A stretch of DNA of 64,000 nt from Hyposmocoma kahamanoa. Its lineage: Eukaryota; Arthropoda; Insecta; Lepidoptera; Cosmopterigidae. Numbering within the stretch: the stretch's first letter is position 1; the number at the start of each line of letters is the position of its first letter. Shown piece after piece: positions 41,331 through 55,203 of this stretch. The notes under the pieces are model-generated. The model saw only the letters and a list, made by a program, of their open reading frames with translations. It did not search any database and had not been told where the DNA came from. A program made the translations under genes and the position numbers. Location: assembly GCF_003589595.1 (NCBI RefSeq), contig NW_020654810.1, positions 11,487,661-11,551,660 on the forward strand. Direction: 5' to 3'.

Positions 41331-44300
41331 TACGTTAATCGAGTTGCGAACACCAGCCCGTTACACCAAGTAATACGACTAAATTAACGCGTTCGTGTTC
41401 CTCAAATGTTTCACGTTTTTTATATTTTAATTGGTCGCATTCCCTTATTATTGTTATAGTTTTGAGTTGCTGAGTTTTTATTATTTTCTGTTCAATTTTT
41501 GGTGAAGTGCATTGAAGATGGATAAATCCGATCCTCGCCCAAGTGGGTTGCAAAGACCTCCAAATGTTTTGTAAAAGTACACTATGGTTAATAATTTGAG
41601 TTTGATTTTTGTGTTTGAATATTTCGACTCATCCGAAGAACAGAGTTCGATGTGATTATACAACTAAAAGAGGATAAATACATAATCTCGTTATTAAAAA
41701 TAAGGCCTACCTGTAGGTGTTTTCAGAACTTTATGTATTATTTCGTTTGGGAAATACAAAATGGATCATCGGTCGATCTAATATCCACAGCTAAGAACAG
41801 CGAACGAAATGTACAATGTCCTGAGAATAAGCAGTCTTGCACATAAGACTTTGTTCTATCTTTTGTTTAAGCCTTATCTAATTAATTATAACTTTGTAGT
41901 AATTACAACTTTGTAGTTACTAATTTCAGAAGTATATTTTTATACACTTATCACTAAGGGTATTAATCCAAACTAGATGTGATGAAAAGGACATGTCTGT
42001 AGTAACATACATATATAATAGGCAAAGTAAACTATAATGTATGGCATACGGAGGCTATAACGACTCTAGTAGGCAGTTTATTAACTATAAGCAACTCTAT
42101 CACTAAGGCCCAACAAATAATGACTGCAGGCCTATTCACAATTCCTTCTTCATTGCTTATGTAGAACTAGAAACATGATAATCATTCAATTTTTGTTAAA
42201 AAATTCAAAAGAAAAAAGTTTACAAACCCTGCTTCGTTGTTTACCTCATTTGTAATGTTAAATAAGAACTAAGTTTACTTACTCGACAACACCGTGCGGT
42301 TTGGTGTTTTCCTAAATCAAAGGAACTGTCGTATAAGTATCACTATTTATTAAAATGCATGTACTGTGTTGCTACAGACAATAATTACGTTTACATAAAG
42401 GGCCTTGGACGTGATGGTAGGTGGTTGATAATGAAGCAGAGCGAAGTGACCTTGTCGTCGTGATGAGTGACCACATCAAACGTGCGCCCACGTCGCTTCA
42501 TGAAGTAGGAAATACGGAAAAGGTACATTAGATGATAAAGTTTTTAATTTTATGGTGGAATCCTTTAAAGGTGAACTGCGTCGTAATAATTATGTACGTT
42601 TACGTGTTTTAATCGCTTGGTGTATTTGTAGCCGTGGAAATTTTGAGGAATTTATAGTTAGTGAAACAAAATACTTTAGTAGAGTATTTGCAATCGTTCC
42701 CATGCCGTGATAGGCTGCGAGAGCAAGAGCATTCCTCGAGGCTGACGGACCGGTTCCGAGCAGGCTGTTTATGGCCGGACCAGATATAAATAGAAGCGCT
42801 GCAGACCATCCATCTTCGTTGCTTTAGTTTTTAACTGTTCCAACATGAATATAACGCGTTTACTTATTGACTGTTTAAATATCAAAGATAGCTGCAACAA
42901 TAAGATTAACGGCAAACATTAGATTGTTTAAAAAAATAGATACGTTATAGCTGTCTCTGCGAGAGGTTACCTACGCAAATTAGTAGCGTGATGGAATGCA
43001 AAAGCCACGATGGCAATAATTGATTATCAAAGACAATCATGCTTGTTAGAGAGCCTGCTACAGGTTGACGGAGCAGTAAAACAATCTAATCGATGCGGCG
43101 TCCATCTCTGATATGGACTGACGTATCACTTCAGGACATCATTCAGAAAGCTAAATGTCTGATAGCAGACGGATATCGTTAGACATTATTGCTTCATGTG
43201 TGAGTTGCTCACAACGGACAGGAGCTGTATAACATCGCGATAACATCGCAATTGTAAGACAACGGCTAGCTACTCTTCCGGGCTAAATAAATACCGTTGA
43301 CTTTCACTGTATTACTGACTTAGTTGCGATGACGCTACAATAACATCAATAATGTTTAGGTTTACAAATTAAATGCTTTATGTTTATGACTGAATACCTT
43401 GAAGTCGAATATTGATTGTGCGCAAAGGTAAGGGCAGATCGAATTCGATTCTAAGAATGATCGTTTTAGTGAGGTGTTACATAATGTGGCCACGTGGAGA
43501 CAAGAGCAATGACCCGAGAGTTAACGCTGATATCGTAGCTATCACACGCCTTTGCAGATAACGACCACAATTTCGGCGAACGACAGTTCGGTACTGACTA
43601 TGACAGCGGCTGAACAACTACAAATTTCGGAAAACACTTGTGCAATCAAACAAAGAAAATAACAAACTTAAATTAAGTTTCTTCACTTTGCAATATCTCA
43701 GTGGCCTTACTCAATCATCTGTACGCGAAACTTTTTTATTTTATGTCGTGCTGAAGTCACCCACTTAAGTCGCTTGGCAATTTCGTTGCATAAACGTCCT
43801 AGTAATGTCAAAGCAGGTCATTGTCACTTACACGAGCGATCGCTGGGTTGCAGGTAGGAGGGCGTATATACTAGTTAGATAATTATATCGATTGTAGCCC
43901 GGTCTTCGTCGACGTGTCTGTAACCCCGATGTAAATAACCTGAGGCGGTTGTATTGTAAACAAGTGACGCTTGCGTCAATCGCTGACGGTGGGGATCGGC
44001 CAGCTTACCGAGCCCTGGCTCTCGCGGCCTCGCCCAGCCATTGATGTTTCATTATTTGACGTACAGCTCTACTGTACTATTTTAGGCTCAACAAGCATTC
44101 CGTAAACTTACCCAGTATGTTATTTTGTTATACGAAGAAAAATGTATAATGAATGTTAGAGCCCAAGTAGGCATTTTGAAAAAATCCTTATTTCCAAATT
44201 AGTACCTACCTAAAATAGATTTTGATAAAGTGAAAAAGCAAAGAAAATAATGCCGAGAACAAAATACGACTGTGAAATAATTATGGTAAATTAAAAATTT

Positions 44301-46051
44301 AAGTAAATTATGGTACTTCCTACGGCTACTGTAGGAAGTGCCAAGTATTCCTAGCCTGTATAATATTATTTAATCTTATTGCTTTTATTAGTCACAGGCA
44401 GGCACTATGGACGTCTGGAGCGCACTCAAACGAGAGAAACGGAGAAATGTTTGTGGAGCGACGTTGCAAGCCATATTGCGATCGTTAATGTCTAGTTCAA
44501 ACGTTGGAAGAATAAATTGTGCCCTCAACAATCTCAAAGCGGCGTGCTCGTATGAGAACCGAATATGATTTGTTCAAATCGGTTCATGAAAGCTACAAGA
44601 AAATGCTATGTACCGGAAATAATTTATTACAGTCGTTAAAGATGATGAAATAAAGAAGACACATAATTTATGAAATGTCTTCCAAATAGATTATTTACGT
44701 TCATGGTATTGAAGTTGGAATAGTGCACGCAATGACTGAGTTTGTAATCTATAGAGTAAGGTGACCTAAATGATAAGATTATTTCAATAGCTAAAGTGCA
44801 TACACTGTGTGCAAGTTTGTGTTTTATGCCAGTCGCTCGTACAATGACATTGTCGACCTTGACTACTACCTCGTATATCAGCAGTATACACACACAAACA
44901 CACACAAGCGCATAGTTGGCGTCAGGAATGTGTTCGTCATGCGCGTATTTAAAGCTGGCAAACATTACTCGTCTGATTTCAGAAATACGTTTGAATGTGC
45001 GGATTTACTAGAGCGCATAAACATAGTGTCGACATTTATATTGGTCGTTTAATAATATATTTTAAAAATAGGTTGTAGTCTGTCGATGTTGCATTGATAT
45101 ACAGTAGTTCAACACACGATAAGATGAATGCCAACACGCCAACATTGATGGAACGCTCAAGGCCAATAGAATTATGATGTGAACAACAAGCGCTTCCAAA
45201 TTTCCTAAATGCTTTTTGTCAGGGAACATGTTATTCGTCGTTTCATACAAAACGACAAAACAATATGATGGGTGCTGAATTCCATCGGGCGTGACAAGAA
45301 TATTAAAAACAGCAAAATAAACTTTACGTGGGTAGTTGTAACATTTCTTCCACTACAGAATATATTTGGGGATTATGAGAATAATATCGTAATATGTTTT
45401 GTCTATTAGATCTAAGAGTATTGTTGATATTCGCTTTTTTAATATATATTATATTATTTGTCACTAACAGTCTCAATCAACTTTCACTTATAAAGCAATA
45501 ATGACGAAAAATCTCAAGCATATCTGCTGTTAAACAATTTAGAGATCATTAATTTATTTCGCGAAAAATATTTTTCTTTCATGTTCAAATGTTTGCATCA
45601 TTAACGTGCACGCCTCACAGCTGCTTTTATCTGATGGCTCTTCAACATAACGTCAATTAAGGCGAGTCGATAAATTTTCATGTCTGAAAGTTATCTTTGA
45701 GTATTCAACTGTGTAATGTCCATCAGTCCATCCTTTCACATCTTTTACCGTTGGAATAATTTTCACGATCATTGTTAGAAATCATAAATTTACAATTTAA
45801 TAAATCTGACGTTGGTGCTTCATGTTCTAATCGCTTTTGTGCGAACTTATACTATTTTAATAGTACCAATTGAAAACAATTGCCTATAAAAAAGTGTGAG
45901 AGAATGAATTTATACTTTGACTTAGAGAGAGCTTCTAATAGACATTTATTAATATTTTTTAGTCTGTTGAATAAATAGAGAGCGGTCTAGTTGTTCCTGA
46001 AATGAGAGAAACGAGACGTTTCGAAATCCCGTGGTGGTGTGTACCTCCGGC
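41331..46051. other. EcR intron stretch, no gene recognised
   Basis: No ORF with domain resemblance and no clear transposon was found in 4.7 kb. A CA-rich patch lies at 44885-44912. Small GC-rich patches (for example 43990-44040) could be regulatory but carry no decisive motif. Confidence 0.5.
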
Positions 46052-46275
46052 TTTTTTAACCGACTTCAAAAAAGGAGGAGTTTCTCAATTCGACTGTATG
46101 TTTTTTTATGTATGTTACGCGATAACTCCGATAAATTTGTGAACCGAATTTGATGATTCTTTTTTTGTTGGAAAGAGGGTACCTCAGCAATGGTCCCATT
46201 TAAATTTAAAGAAAATATTCCACCTCTAAGAGTGGCAAACTAGGGCATGAATGACTTTGGAGGTCGGTTTTTTAG
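46052..46275. mobile_element. MITE-like element with AACCGACTTC ends
   Basis: TTTTTTAACCGACTTCAAAA at the left and GGAGGTCGGTTTTTTAG at the right are imperfect inverted repeats. The body (AGGAGGAGTTTCTCAATTCG, then GTATGTTACGCGATAACTCC) matches a repeat type I recognise as common in Lepidoptera. It is noncoding, about 224 bp. Confidence 0.75.
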
Positions 46276-46361
46276 TACTCTGTACTGAGATTATTTTTCT
46301 AACCTTCGTTCTAACTTTCTAACATTTATGAATGTTTATCAGTAATACTTCTCGCTAAGAG

Positions 46362-46515
46362 TAAAGGAAATTTTCGTGACGAAGCCTGCACGTCGAAGGA
46401 GGTTCACGTCATTTAAAAAACGTGTAAAGTGGACCAAGCTGCGTGACTGCTGCCTATACTCTCCTTAGCCCTAAGGAGAGTATGGCCTAGCCTTAGCGCA
46501 AGCTGCGTACTTGAA
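46362..46515 (+). repeat. SINE-like repeat, family B, copy 2 (partial)
   Basis: It shares the block TCGTGACGAAGCCTGCACGT and the following GAAGGAGGTTCACG with 4640-4915 and 58235-58427. Its tail is diverged and holds a small palindrome (CTCTCCTTAGCCCTAAGGAG). Confidence 0.65.
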
Positions 46516-46575
46516 GGCAGAGGACATTAAATTTATCTTTGTATATTTTATGCTATTCCAATTTAATTAAGTATA

Positions 46576-49500
46576 GGGGAGCGGGGGGCTAGTTGTAACA
46601 ATTTTTGGTTTCTTGGCTATGAAAACTTACTTGTTCAGTATTCAGGAAATCTAGCAATACTATTCCAATTAACAACTATGCATCTATCAATTTCAAAGAA
46701 AATTTTAATCAAAACTGTCAAGACTTTTTGTAAAAACGTTTTTGAAAAAAAACTGGCGGGTGTTACAACGTACCCCGTGATTGGGGCTAGTTGTAACGAG
46801 CTGGGGGCAAATTGTAACATTAGGAATTGAAAACCAGTTTTACATTTTATAAAGATTTATTTGACATAAAAAAACTTCAGACACTTAACAGGTTTTAAAT
46901 GTTCAATTTAACAGAAAAATATTATAAATTATCAAATAATATATGTTCTTTCGTTACTTAAACTAATTAGAAATTTAAGACTTACAGTCATGTATATCTT
47001 AACTAAACATAATTTCAACTACTACAGTAATCAGACTTTTCATTATTTTGTTATAACAAACTTAAACTTTATGTTTTATTCTTAATCTAATAGAAAAATA
47101 CTAACAGAAACATATTTTCTCTTAAACTAAATAGGAACTTTAAGCTCACAATCGTTTTCAATAACAATATATCTTTTGTTTATTAATCAGTCTTATGATT
47201 GAGGTAGATAAAATATGAAATCAATCTTCGTCGGAATCACAATTGAGACACACAAATGAGATCTTATTTCCTGTTGCACATTTCACATGTGCCCACATCT
47301 TGCACATTATGCATTGTATCCACTCCTCGTTTGAATTCTCATAAGCTTCCCCACAAGCTAAACAAAACCATTCCTCGGGTTCAGATTCCGAATCAGACTT
47401 TAAGACTTTCTTTTTTACTTTTGATATCCCTTGTCTTTTATTTATCTTTATCTTATCATTTTCTTCGCAATCTTTAGTCATCGATTTTTTGCCTTTTCCT
47501 TTGCCTTTCTTAGTCTGTTGTGTTTTCTTAATCTTATCTAGCTTTTCTTCATATTCTTTTTCTAACTCGTTCTTCTCTGGCGTGTCTGTAAGAACACAGC
47601 ATTTTCTTTTACGTTGAGGGCGGTTAGTCAATTTTCGTGGTGGAGCTTTCGGGTAAGGTCTTATTTTAGACGGAGAGAAATCATTTCGCTGTTGAAGACC
47701 AGAAGGCCCAGGTGTTGGCTCTAAGTCAGATTGACTTCCAGGTAAGTTTGTTGTAAGTAAAGTATCCTCGGTTCTTGTTAAATTTGAAGTTGTTGGGTCA
47801 TACTTTTCCATAGAACTTATGATTTCACTTACACTTATATCTAAAAAACAATTATTTAATGAACAATCTATATTCGGAAGATTTGTTGTCAAGCTAGAGG
47901 TAGTAATGTTTACATCTGTTTCTGATTCATTGTTTGCAGGATTTGGCCTATCAGTAACAAAAGATGGGGCAAAATCTGAATCTTTGAAAATATCTGCATT
48001 TAGAGGCCATACGCCTGTGGCTCTAAAGCCATTCATTATATTTGAAGGATTCATTGCTAATGGCAAAGAATCTTTGACGACTCCAGGAATGTCATAAATA
48101 GTCATCGTTTTCCCTGGGTTGTTATGCATCCATGCTGTCTGTGTTCGGCTTAAGTAATTCTTAAACGGACCATAAACACCAACATCCAACGGCTGTAGAT
48201 TATGTGAACAGTGGGGGGGGAAACGATAGCATGATAACGTGATTTTCTTTCGCTTTTTTCACTACTGCGATATTTACGTGTGAATGATGATTGTCTAGTA
48301 ATAGGAGGACAGGTTCTTGCTCCGATGGTTTGACAAACTTGATGAAATGATCCAGGAATAAAATGAATTCTTTTTCGGTCATCCACCCTGACGAATTTCC
48401 GGCTCCTATACAATCTGGTGGTCCACATCTTACAAAAATATCAGTGTATCTGAGCCTTGGAAACACAAACATAGGCGGAATGGAATTTCCTGAGGCATTT
48501 ACAGCACATGCAAGAGTTACAAGGGTACCCCTTTCAGCAGAAGTAATAGCTCCTACCTGTTTTTGTCCTCGTGGAGCCACAATTTTCTTTGGTTTGTGGA
48601 CTGTGGTTACTCCTGTTTCATCAATATTATATATTCTAGATGGTGTGAATTGATATTTATCCATAACATTTGTAAGCTTCGTAAAAAATTCTTCAACGTT
48701 CTTTTTATTGAATGATGTTGCGCGGCTTAGAGATGTAGCTTCAGGGGTTCTTAGAGATAGTCTTGGATTCCTTTTCATAAAATTTTTAAACCAATCTGGT
48801 CCAGCTGATTCATTTTCACACCATGAAGGAGGTATGTTTTTCGCTTTAATCATAATAGCACACTGGTATGCTAACTTTCTGACTTCCAAAGGAAGCAATC
48901 CAAAGTAAATGTTAGAGCAAGTAAGCAAGTACTCAGATATTTTAGCTTCTTCTTCTTCTTGAAAAACCAATCTGGGTTTGACATAGCCGACTGATAAAGA
49001 TTTGTTACTCTTCTTCTTTTTCACATATCTATATAACGATACATGACATAAATTAAAAGTTTTTGCGGCTTTTCGTACACTGATTTTATTTTCTATGACT
49101 TCAGCAGAGGCCAATTCGTAAACATCTTGACTTTGGGTAGCACGTGTAGATTTTCTTTTGTAGTGTCTCATTCTGAAATAAAATTAACGAAGTTAATCGA
49201 AAAACTATTCAAAATACTAAAAGAATAAATTTAAGTACGTCCGCGAAATTTCATAACTAATAAATACATAAGGGGTAAGTTGTAACATGTTACAACTAGC
49301 CCCGTAAAACTGTTACAACATACCCCATAGGAAAGTTTTTTTAAATAACATCTCTTAAAAAAAAACCGCTCAATTGTTATAAAATTAAAATTAATTATAA
49401 TGAAACTAAACAAATTCAAAATGTATTTTTATTAAACAAAAACTGCTAAACAATATGAATTTTATGCTAGTCAATTTCGTATAAACAAAAAAAAGTCCGT

Positions 49501-49691
49501 TACCTGGCTTTTTCGGAGCGCCTGCACAACACTGGTTCCTGCGCCGGCCGGCGGGATACTGACCGCGCTTAGATGATACATTGCGTATTAAGTAGTACAT
49601 TGGGTTGAAAATCAAATGAATATTCTTCTATTATGTAGGTAAAAAATGCTTGTTACTACTTGCCCCTGTTACAACTAGCCCCCCGCTCCCC
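46576..49691 (-). mobile_element. pogo-like DNA transposon, nearly intact
   Basis: The 3116-bp element has perfect 25-bp terminal inverted repeats, beginning GGGGAGCGGGGGGCTAGTTG. TA duplications flank it (46574-46575 and 49692-49693). Subterminal copies of GGGG(C/T)NAGTTGTAAC in both orientations lie at 46760-46818 and 49271-49325, probably transposase-binding sites. One transposase gene, broken by a single base, occupies the middle on the minus strand. Perfect ends suggest a young insertion. Confidence 0.93.
47221..49171 (-). pseudogene. pogo-like transposase with C-terminal PHD-like finger, one frameshift
   Basis: From the ATG at 49171 the reading has an N-terminal psq-type helix-turn-helix (V-R-K-A-A-K-T-F-N) and a CENP-B-like second domain (G-P-D-W-F-K-N-F-M-K-R). 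The DDE core follows, with D in Y-N-I-D-E-T-G-V and D in L-L-L-D-N-H-H-S-H. A run of eight C (48222-48229) then shifts the frame; 7 C would keep it open, and the 1951-nt span equals 650 codons plus one. The second part includes L-Q-P-L-D-V-G-V, a Ser/Thr-rich linker and a Lys-rich stretch. It ends with a C4HC3 finger (C-L-A-C, C-I-M-C, W-A-H-V-K-C, C-L-N-C). The extra C may be a real mutation or a base-calling error. Confidence 0.9.
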
Positions 49692-50059
49692 TAAATTACA
49701 ATGCTCTGAGACCAACCTCATTGAAATTTATACTTTATTTCAATTGCAATAGCAATCAAATATACATTGACAAAAATGTCCTCTGACTTATCGTCCGCCG
49801 GTTTGCGCTGACCATTAGACAAGACATAATTATGTCCACAGTGGAACGTGTGCTTGGTTGACGATTACACAACTAGCAACATGCGGTAGAACCCGCCTTT
49901 AGCAGTTTAAAGGAAAGTATTATACACACTATAAAACAACGAGAAAGAAAGGATTAATTATTATTAATAACAAATAATATTGATGTTATTGTTCATATTT
50001 TAGTGCCGATATAAGCTGTAAGATAACCACATTGACTTCAGTGCCGAAGTGGTCAGATA
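49692..50059. other. EcR intron spacer, nothing recognised
   Basis: AT-rich sequence between the pogo-like element and a LINE fragment. Confidence 0.55.
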
Positions 50060-50589
50060 CTGCGGAAAACATTACTAATGGCACAATTTGCTTAAAATGA
50101 TGTATTTTAAAAAAGAAGCTTGTCACTAGCAACTTGTATCAACCATCTAATTTAGCCACTGTAAGGAAATTGTACATCACTCAAACTGTACTCAAAAAAC
50201 ATAGGTTTCTAAAATTTCGAGGAGAAGGAAAGACATTGTGGTGCAAGTACCTAAAGTAAATACAACGTTTGCAAATAGACAATTGAACAAACGATCGGCC
50301 CATCTGTGTAATCTTATTAATAAAGAAATAGAAATATATGTCAAAACTTATAGAGACCGCAAGAAACTTATTTCAACATAGCTACAGTCCAAATTGTACG
50401 AGGAAACGAAGGATCTATTAGAACACTTGCTTCATAAACACTACTCTCTTGACACACACACTAACTAACGCACGCACTCGCACAGAGATATTTATATATT
50501 TTGTGGCATAATAATATAACAATTAAAAGACAACCTTATGATTGAACTGTTTTGGTTTTGAGATAAAAAAAATTAAATAAATAAAACAT

Positions 50590-50652
<63 letters not shown>

Positions 50653-50760
50653 GCAGAGCGGTGCGTTCTGACACAAGCTGTAGCTTATTAGGAGGAGGTA
50701 CCAGCCACTGTAATGTAAAGATGTATGTATTATTGCAATAAAGCTATTTTTAATTTATTT
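50060..50760 (+). pseudogene. LINE 3' fragment
   Basis: Frames near 50215-50450 read V-Q-V-P-K-V-N-T-T-F-A-N-R-Q-L, L-C-N-L-I-N-K-E-I and Y-E-E-T-K-D-L-L-E-H-L. They resemble the end of a Jockey/CR1-type ORF2. A stop and frame changes are present. A (TA)n run and an AATAAAG-containing end follow. Confidence 0.6.
50593..50651. repeat. (TA)n microsatellite
   Basis: About 59 bp of TA repeats with one G interruption, inside the 3' part of the LINE fragment. Confidence 0.95.
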
Positions 50761-53034
50761 GTGACAATTTTTTACTTCCTCTTGTGATCGCTAAAGGCGC
50801 TGTAAAATTTGCAATATAAATAATTTAGGCAGCGAGTGCAGTGCTATAATCCCAATAATCCCACGGTGACGGTACACGATGACACAACAACATTAAGTCA
50901 TCTGGGGATGCGAGAAGAGACGTGGGCTGCGCTACTACGGTCACGGATTACGAGATAACAATTTTATTGTTACGACCCTAGCCCGCACCACATCACATAC
51001 ATAGTTCAAAACGGTTCAAAGTCACGTCTCGCCGCCGCTAGTTCCGTGTAAATACTTATAGCCCTGTCGTGAACATACGAACACAGAAAATTGAGAAAAC
51101 AAAAGCAGAGCACAAGCGAGCGGCCATTTATTCTGATTGGAACTACACGGGTGTGGCGCCTTTCAAATAGTTTCTTTTATGAGTTCAAATTTGCGCGTGA
51201 TTATATACGCCATGTTTCAATTGAAACCTACTCATAATTTGAATTATACTTCTTTTGTACACAATTCAAAATTTTAAATTTAAATACCACAATACACGTC
51301 CAGTATCAATCGGGTGAATAATAAAATAACCCATTGCAGATCAAAACCGGTCTGCATCTCCCTTACGTAATGTGATTGACAATCTAAAAGGAAACTCACA
51401 GCTATACAATGTTCTTAGCAAACAGAAGACATTAGGATGTCCGTTATGATTTGTGATCATGATTTAGATCAATGCCCTGGTAGATCCGGGATGGAGTAGT
51501 AAATATCCTAGAACAGTTACTAGCTTTGTTTAACTCGACGCAGATGCTTTCGAAAGATATATCTAAAGAATGTAAGATGTGAAAAAACGATATTTTAATA
51601 ACACAGCATTGTCTTAAAATCTCTGGTTAATCTTTTCAATTTGGATTGAAACTGTGTCGATATACGGTACTTTAACACCGTAACTAAAACCGGCAAATAA
51701 TAATTTTTGTAAGGTTCGACATTTCGACGCACATATACACATAAAGACGAGTCCAAAATTCACTAAAAGGATTGTTTTCAAAAGTTTAAATCTTTGTTGT
51801 CTTATCAGAGAGCCCCAGTTACATTTTAAACTTTTCTCTATGTACGGACAACGGCACATCAGACTACACACTTTTGTTCGAAAATCGCCTCCAGTGCAAC
51901 AGAACAAGATATGTCAATGTGTAGCTTGATGTGCTGGCGTGTGTACATACAGACAGTGAAAACACATTTGATCAAACTGCCTAACAAAACTCCGCTCAAA
52001 GAAACTTACGTGGGAAGATATATTCAAATCACGTTGTGAATTGGTGAGCAAATAAATGACACGTTCATTGTTACGGGTACAGGCTACGGCAAAACATTGA
52101 TTAAACTGCCTATGTCCAGGGAGTAACAACGATTAATGTTACAGAGTAAGATGAGGGTCGAAGGACACACTTTTCTACGTAGGAGGAAATCAAATTCATA
52201 TCCGATGGCGGTGGAGTGTAGAGACGCTTTTAAATTATCTGTGTGATAAAGTGAAACTCCATTTCTATCACGACATAAAATATTTTTTTGGAAATTGCTG
52301 TAGCTGCAATGACATCATTTTGAAGTTGTTGATTGGTATATAGTAGTGTAGTAATAGTAGATGTGAGATTTGTCTCAAGATACGCGATCTCAAGGTGGTC
52401 ATAGCGAGTGCCTTGAGGCAGAGATAATAGAAGCAACAAGCGACGCGATGTCAGCGCGTGCGCAGCGGACCGCGACAGTCGCTCGACCGCAAATCCGCCG
52501 CCCGCCACCTTCCTAGACCCATACTGGTAGAGAAAAAGCATAGATCTTTCTCTCCTATTTCACTTTTCATAGAGCCACAGAATAAACCGTTAGGAATAAT
52601 AGTGGCAACGTAATAATGGCCTGAACAATTAATTTGTGATATTAGTTAAAACAAAATACAAATATAAAAAAATTCAAGAAATAATTAAAAATTCTTCAAT
52701 GTGTGTTTTCATGTAAATTAAAACTCATCATATATATTATTATACATGTATAGATTGATGTGAATATTAAGAATATTAATATTAGAAGAAGAATATTAAT
52801 GTTAACTAAAATTAGATAAGGGTCGTAAGTTTATATTTAGACCTATGTTGTAACGACATTGTCCTACACGCTGTGGCCACATGGCTAAAAAATTTGCTAT
52901 AACAAAGTCCATGTTGTACAACAACGGCAAGATATAAATGGACCGGATTACTTTGTTACATGATTTACAGTAAAATCGACAAATAGCAAATTATGTACAA
53001 TATTATCAAAGGTTCCGAAAATATGACTTTGCTG
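50761..53034. other. EcR intron stretch, nothing firm recognised
   Basis: A GC-rich patch at 52430-52515 stands out in AT-rich DNA. The open frame over it (52541-52230, minus strand) shows no known domain. Confidence 0.5.
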
Positions 53035-53890
53035 GGGTGAGTAATGTATAATATAAATATTATCCATATAACGCTCAAATAGCATGATTTTACTTTCTAT
53101 AAACTCATTCAATACAATAATTCACTTCATATAACGTCTAATATAAACTTACATTGCATAATTTCATTTTTTATAACGATCACTTACACTAACACTCATT
53201 TTTAGTAACAATCATAATTTAAAAAACTCATAACGTCATTTTATTTAAATTTCGTTTCATCTAGAAATAGGATTATTTCCGAAAAATGATGTCCTTAATA
53301 TTATATTAATTATAATTTGGCCTGAAAACATGTTCGGAAACGCAACAAATTCGTTTCTGGAACTCGCAGGCCGGTACTGCAGCACCCTCGCTCGGTTCGC
53401 TCGGCTCGTGCTGCTTTTTCATATTCTAACCTAATCTACTAAATGGGAGCCGCAACCAAGATTTGACCTATGTAAAATACTTTTGTTTTTTTAAACAAAC
53501 CAAGGAATCCAGTGTCCAACAATAATAATTTTGTTGAAATGAAGATTCAGCATTGTAAACTATATTAAGGAAAACAACTCTCCCTCCGCACCTCCGCCTC
53601 CGGCTTTTAAATTACACTCCTAGTATTGAACAGACAAGTACAATAGCGAGTTGGATTTAAACTTATTATTTATAAAAAGTAATATTGAACCACTTAAATA
53701 TTATCTAAATTGACAACATATGAAATGATTGTTATATAACATGAGCTTTATCTTTTTTTTTGTTATAAAATGTGAATGTTATATCAAACAACAATTATAT
53801 GAAGTTAAATTATAGGAAGTGAAATTGGTCCAAATAAAAATTATATGTAACAAACTAAAATAAAAACTATAAAAAAAATTATTTAATTTT
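53035..53890. repeat. Probable non-autonomous element with TATAAC-rich arms and GC-rich centre
   Basis: The left part (53060-53240) repeats short units ending in TATAACG. The right part (53720-53850) contains the same kind of unit in the opposite orientation (GTTATAT and TTATATGAAGTTAA). A GC-rich centre (53370-53420) holds TCGCTCGGTTCGCTCGGCTC. The exact ends were not resolved. Confidence 0.45.
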
Positions 53891-54429
53891 CGTATAAGTG
53901 AGGTGCACCCACTTTGTTGACGTAGGCCATGATGTTTGCATACGGATTAAGTTTTATCCATAAGGTTCAGTAATTACTGACAATATTTGACGTTCATCAT
54001 CCGCACTTAACTGGATTTCATTGTAAGCGGCCGTTAACAAATTATACTGTCAAATTGTTGTGAAAAATTTACAATATGTGGCACGGTTTTAACCGGAGTC
54101 AACTGTCAACGAACTCGTAAAGGTTAAGACCCTAGTTTTTATTAGAAACTGATTAAGTATTCGTCTATAATTGAGACGTATTACGCACATTTATATTTCT
54201 TAATAAATAGTTGAGAACTAATTGTCGAGACTACTGAAAATGAAAAACACGTCTTAATACTCAATACTTTAATGCTTTTTCATAATGTTATCAAGATGTT
54301 ACAAATGCCTATTTATGGACCCTATCGGGCACAGCATACGAGAGGGAGGCATTTTTGATAATTGAGAAATTATTATTGAAGTAATATAAATTTTTTATAA
54401 TTAGGTTTTCTTTATTTTTTTATTTTTAT
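53891..54429. other. EcR intron spacer, nothing recognised
   Basis: AT-rich sequence between two repeat blocks, without ORF support. Confidence 0.5.
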
Positions 54430-54720
54430 GATACCAAGTGACGGGACGAAGTCGTACGCCTGATGGTAAGCGACACCTGCCCATAACAGTTTCAGTGCCA
54501 CCGAGAACTTTAAATCGCAGATTTGAGGGGCACAGCTGCTGCGCCCGTCACCCTGAGACGTAAGTTGACAAGTCCCATGTGCCTGTAATTTCACCATTAT
54601 CTTTACTCTGCAAAAACGGAACACAGTAATGTTCACATTCCTGCTTGGCGGCAGAAATAGGTAAGACGGCAGTGCTTCCCTGGACGAAATCTTTCACAAG
54701 GACTCTACCGCTACTGAAAT
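54430..54720 (+). repeat. SINE-like repeat, family C, full copy
   Basis: It has the same block order as 37637-37925: AAGTGACGGGACGAAGTCG, CACCCTGAGACGTAAGTTGA, GGCGGCAGAAATAGGTAAGA, CTTCCCTGGACGAAATCTTT and the CTCTACCGCTACTGAAAT end. Confidence 0.85.
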
Positions 54721-55203
54721 GTTATATGTCTTCTAATTCATGTCAAAAAATCGAAATAAAAAGCAAAACCAAAATTGATGTTTGCAAGAAATGGTATGGT
54801 CCTGAAGACCGGACTTACAACATTTAACGAATTGGTTCCGTTTCTAATTCAAAAAGGGTCGCGTACACAATTGCCTCTTACACAGACCTGGATTTAGAAG
54901 TGAGGGGGTCAGGCTTACCATTAGATTAACAAAGGGTTGCCAAATCTAAACTTTATATTAATGAAAAACCGGGCCCCTCGGGAGCAGCTGTTCGTAATAT
55001 TATTCTAACACCATAGCTTAGGTTATATTTAACAAAACTGGTATTTAGTAGTGTAGTAATCCGATTTGAATGTAAATTACTTCTTATAGTGGAGTCTAGG
55101 TTACGTAAATGACCATCTTTAATGATCTGCGATTGGCAGCTATATTATTTTATCGCTATAAGATTACTTTCTATAATTCTGGGTCTTAGTAACATTATGT
55201 AAG
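54721..55203. other. EcR intron spacer, nothing recognised
   Basis: No gene or clear repeat boundary was found in this stretch. Confidence 0.5.
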
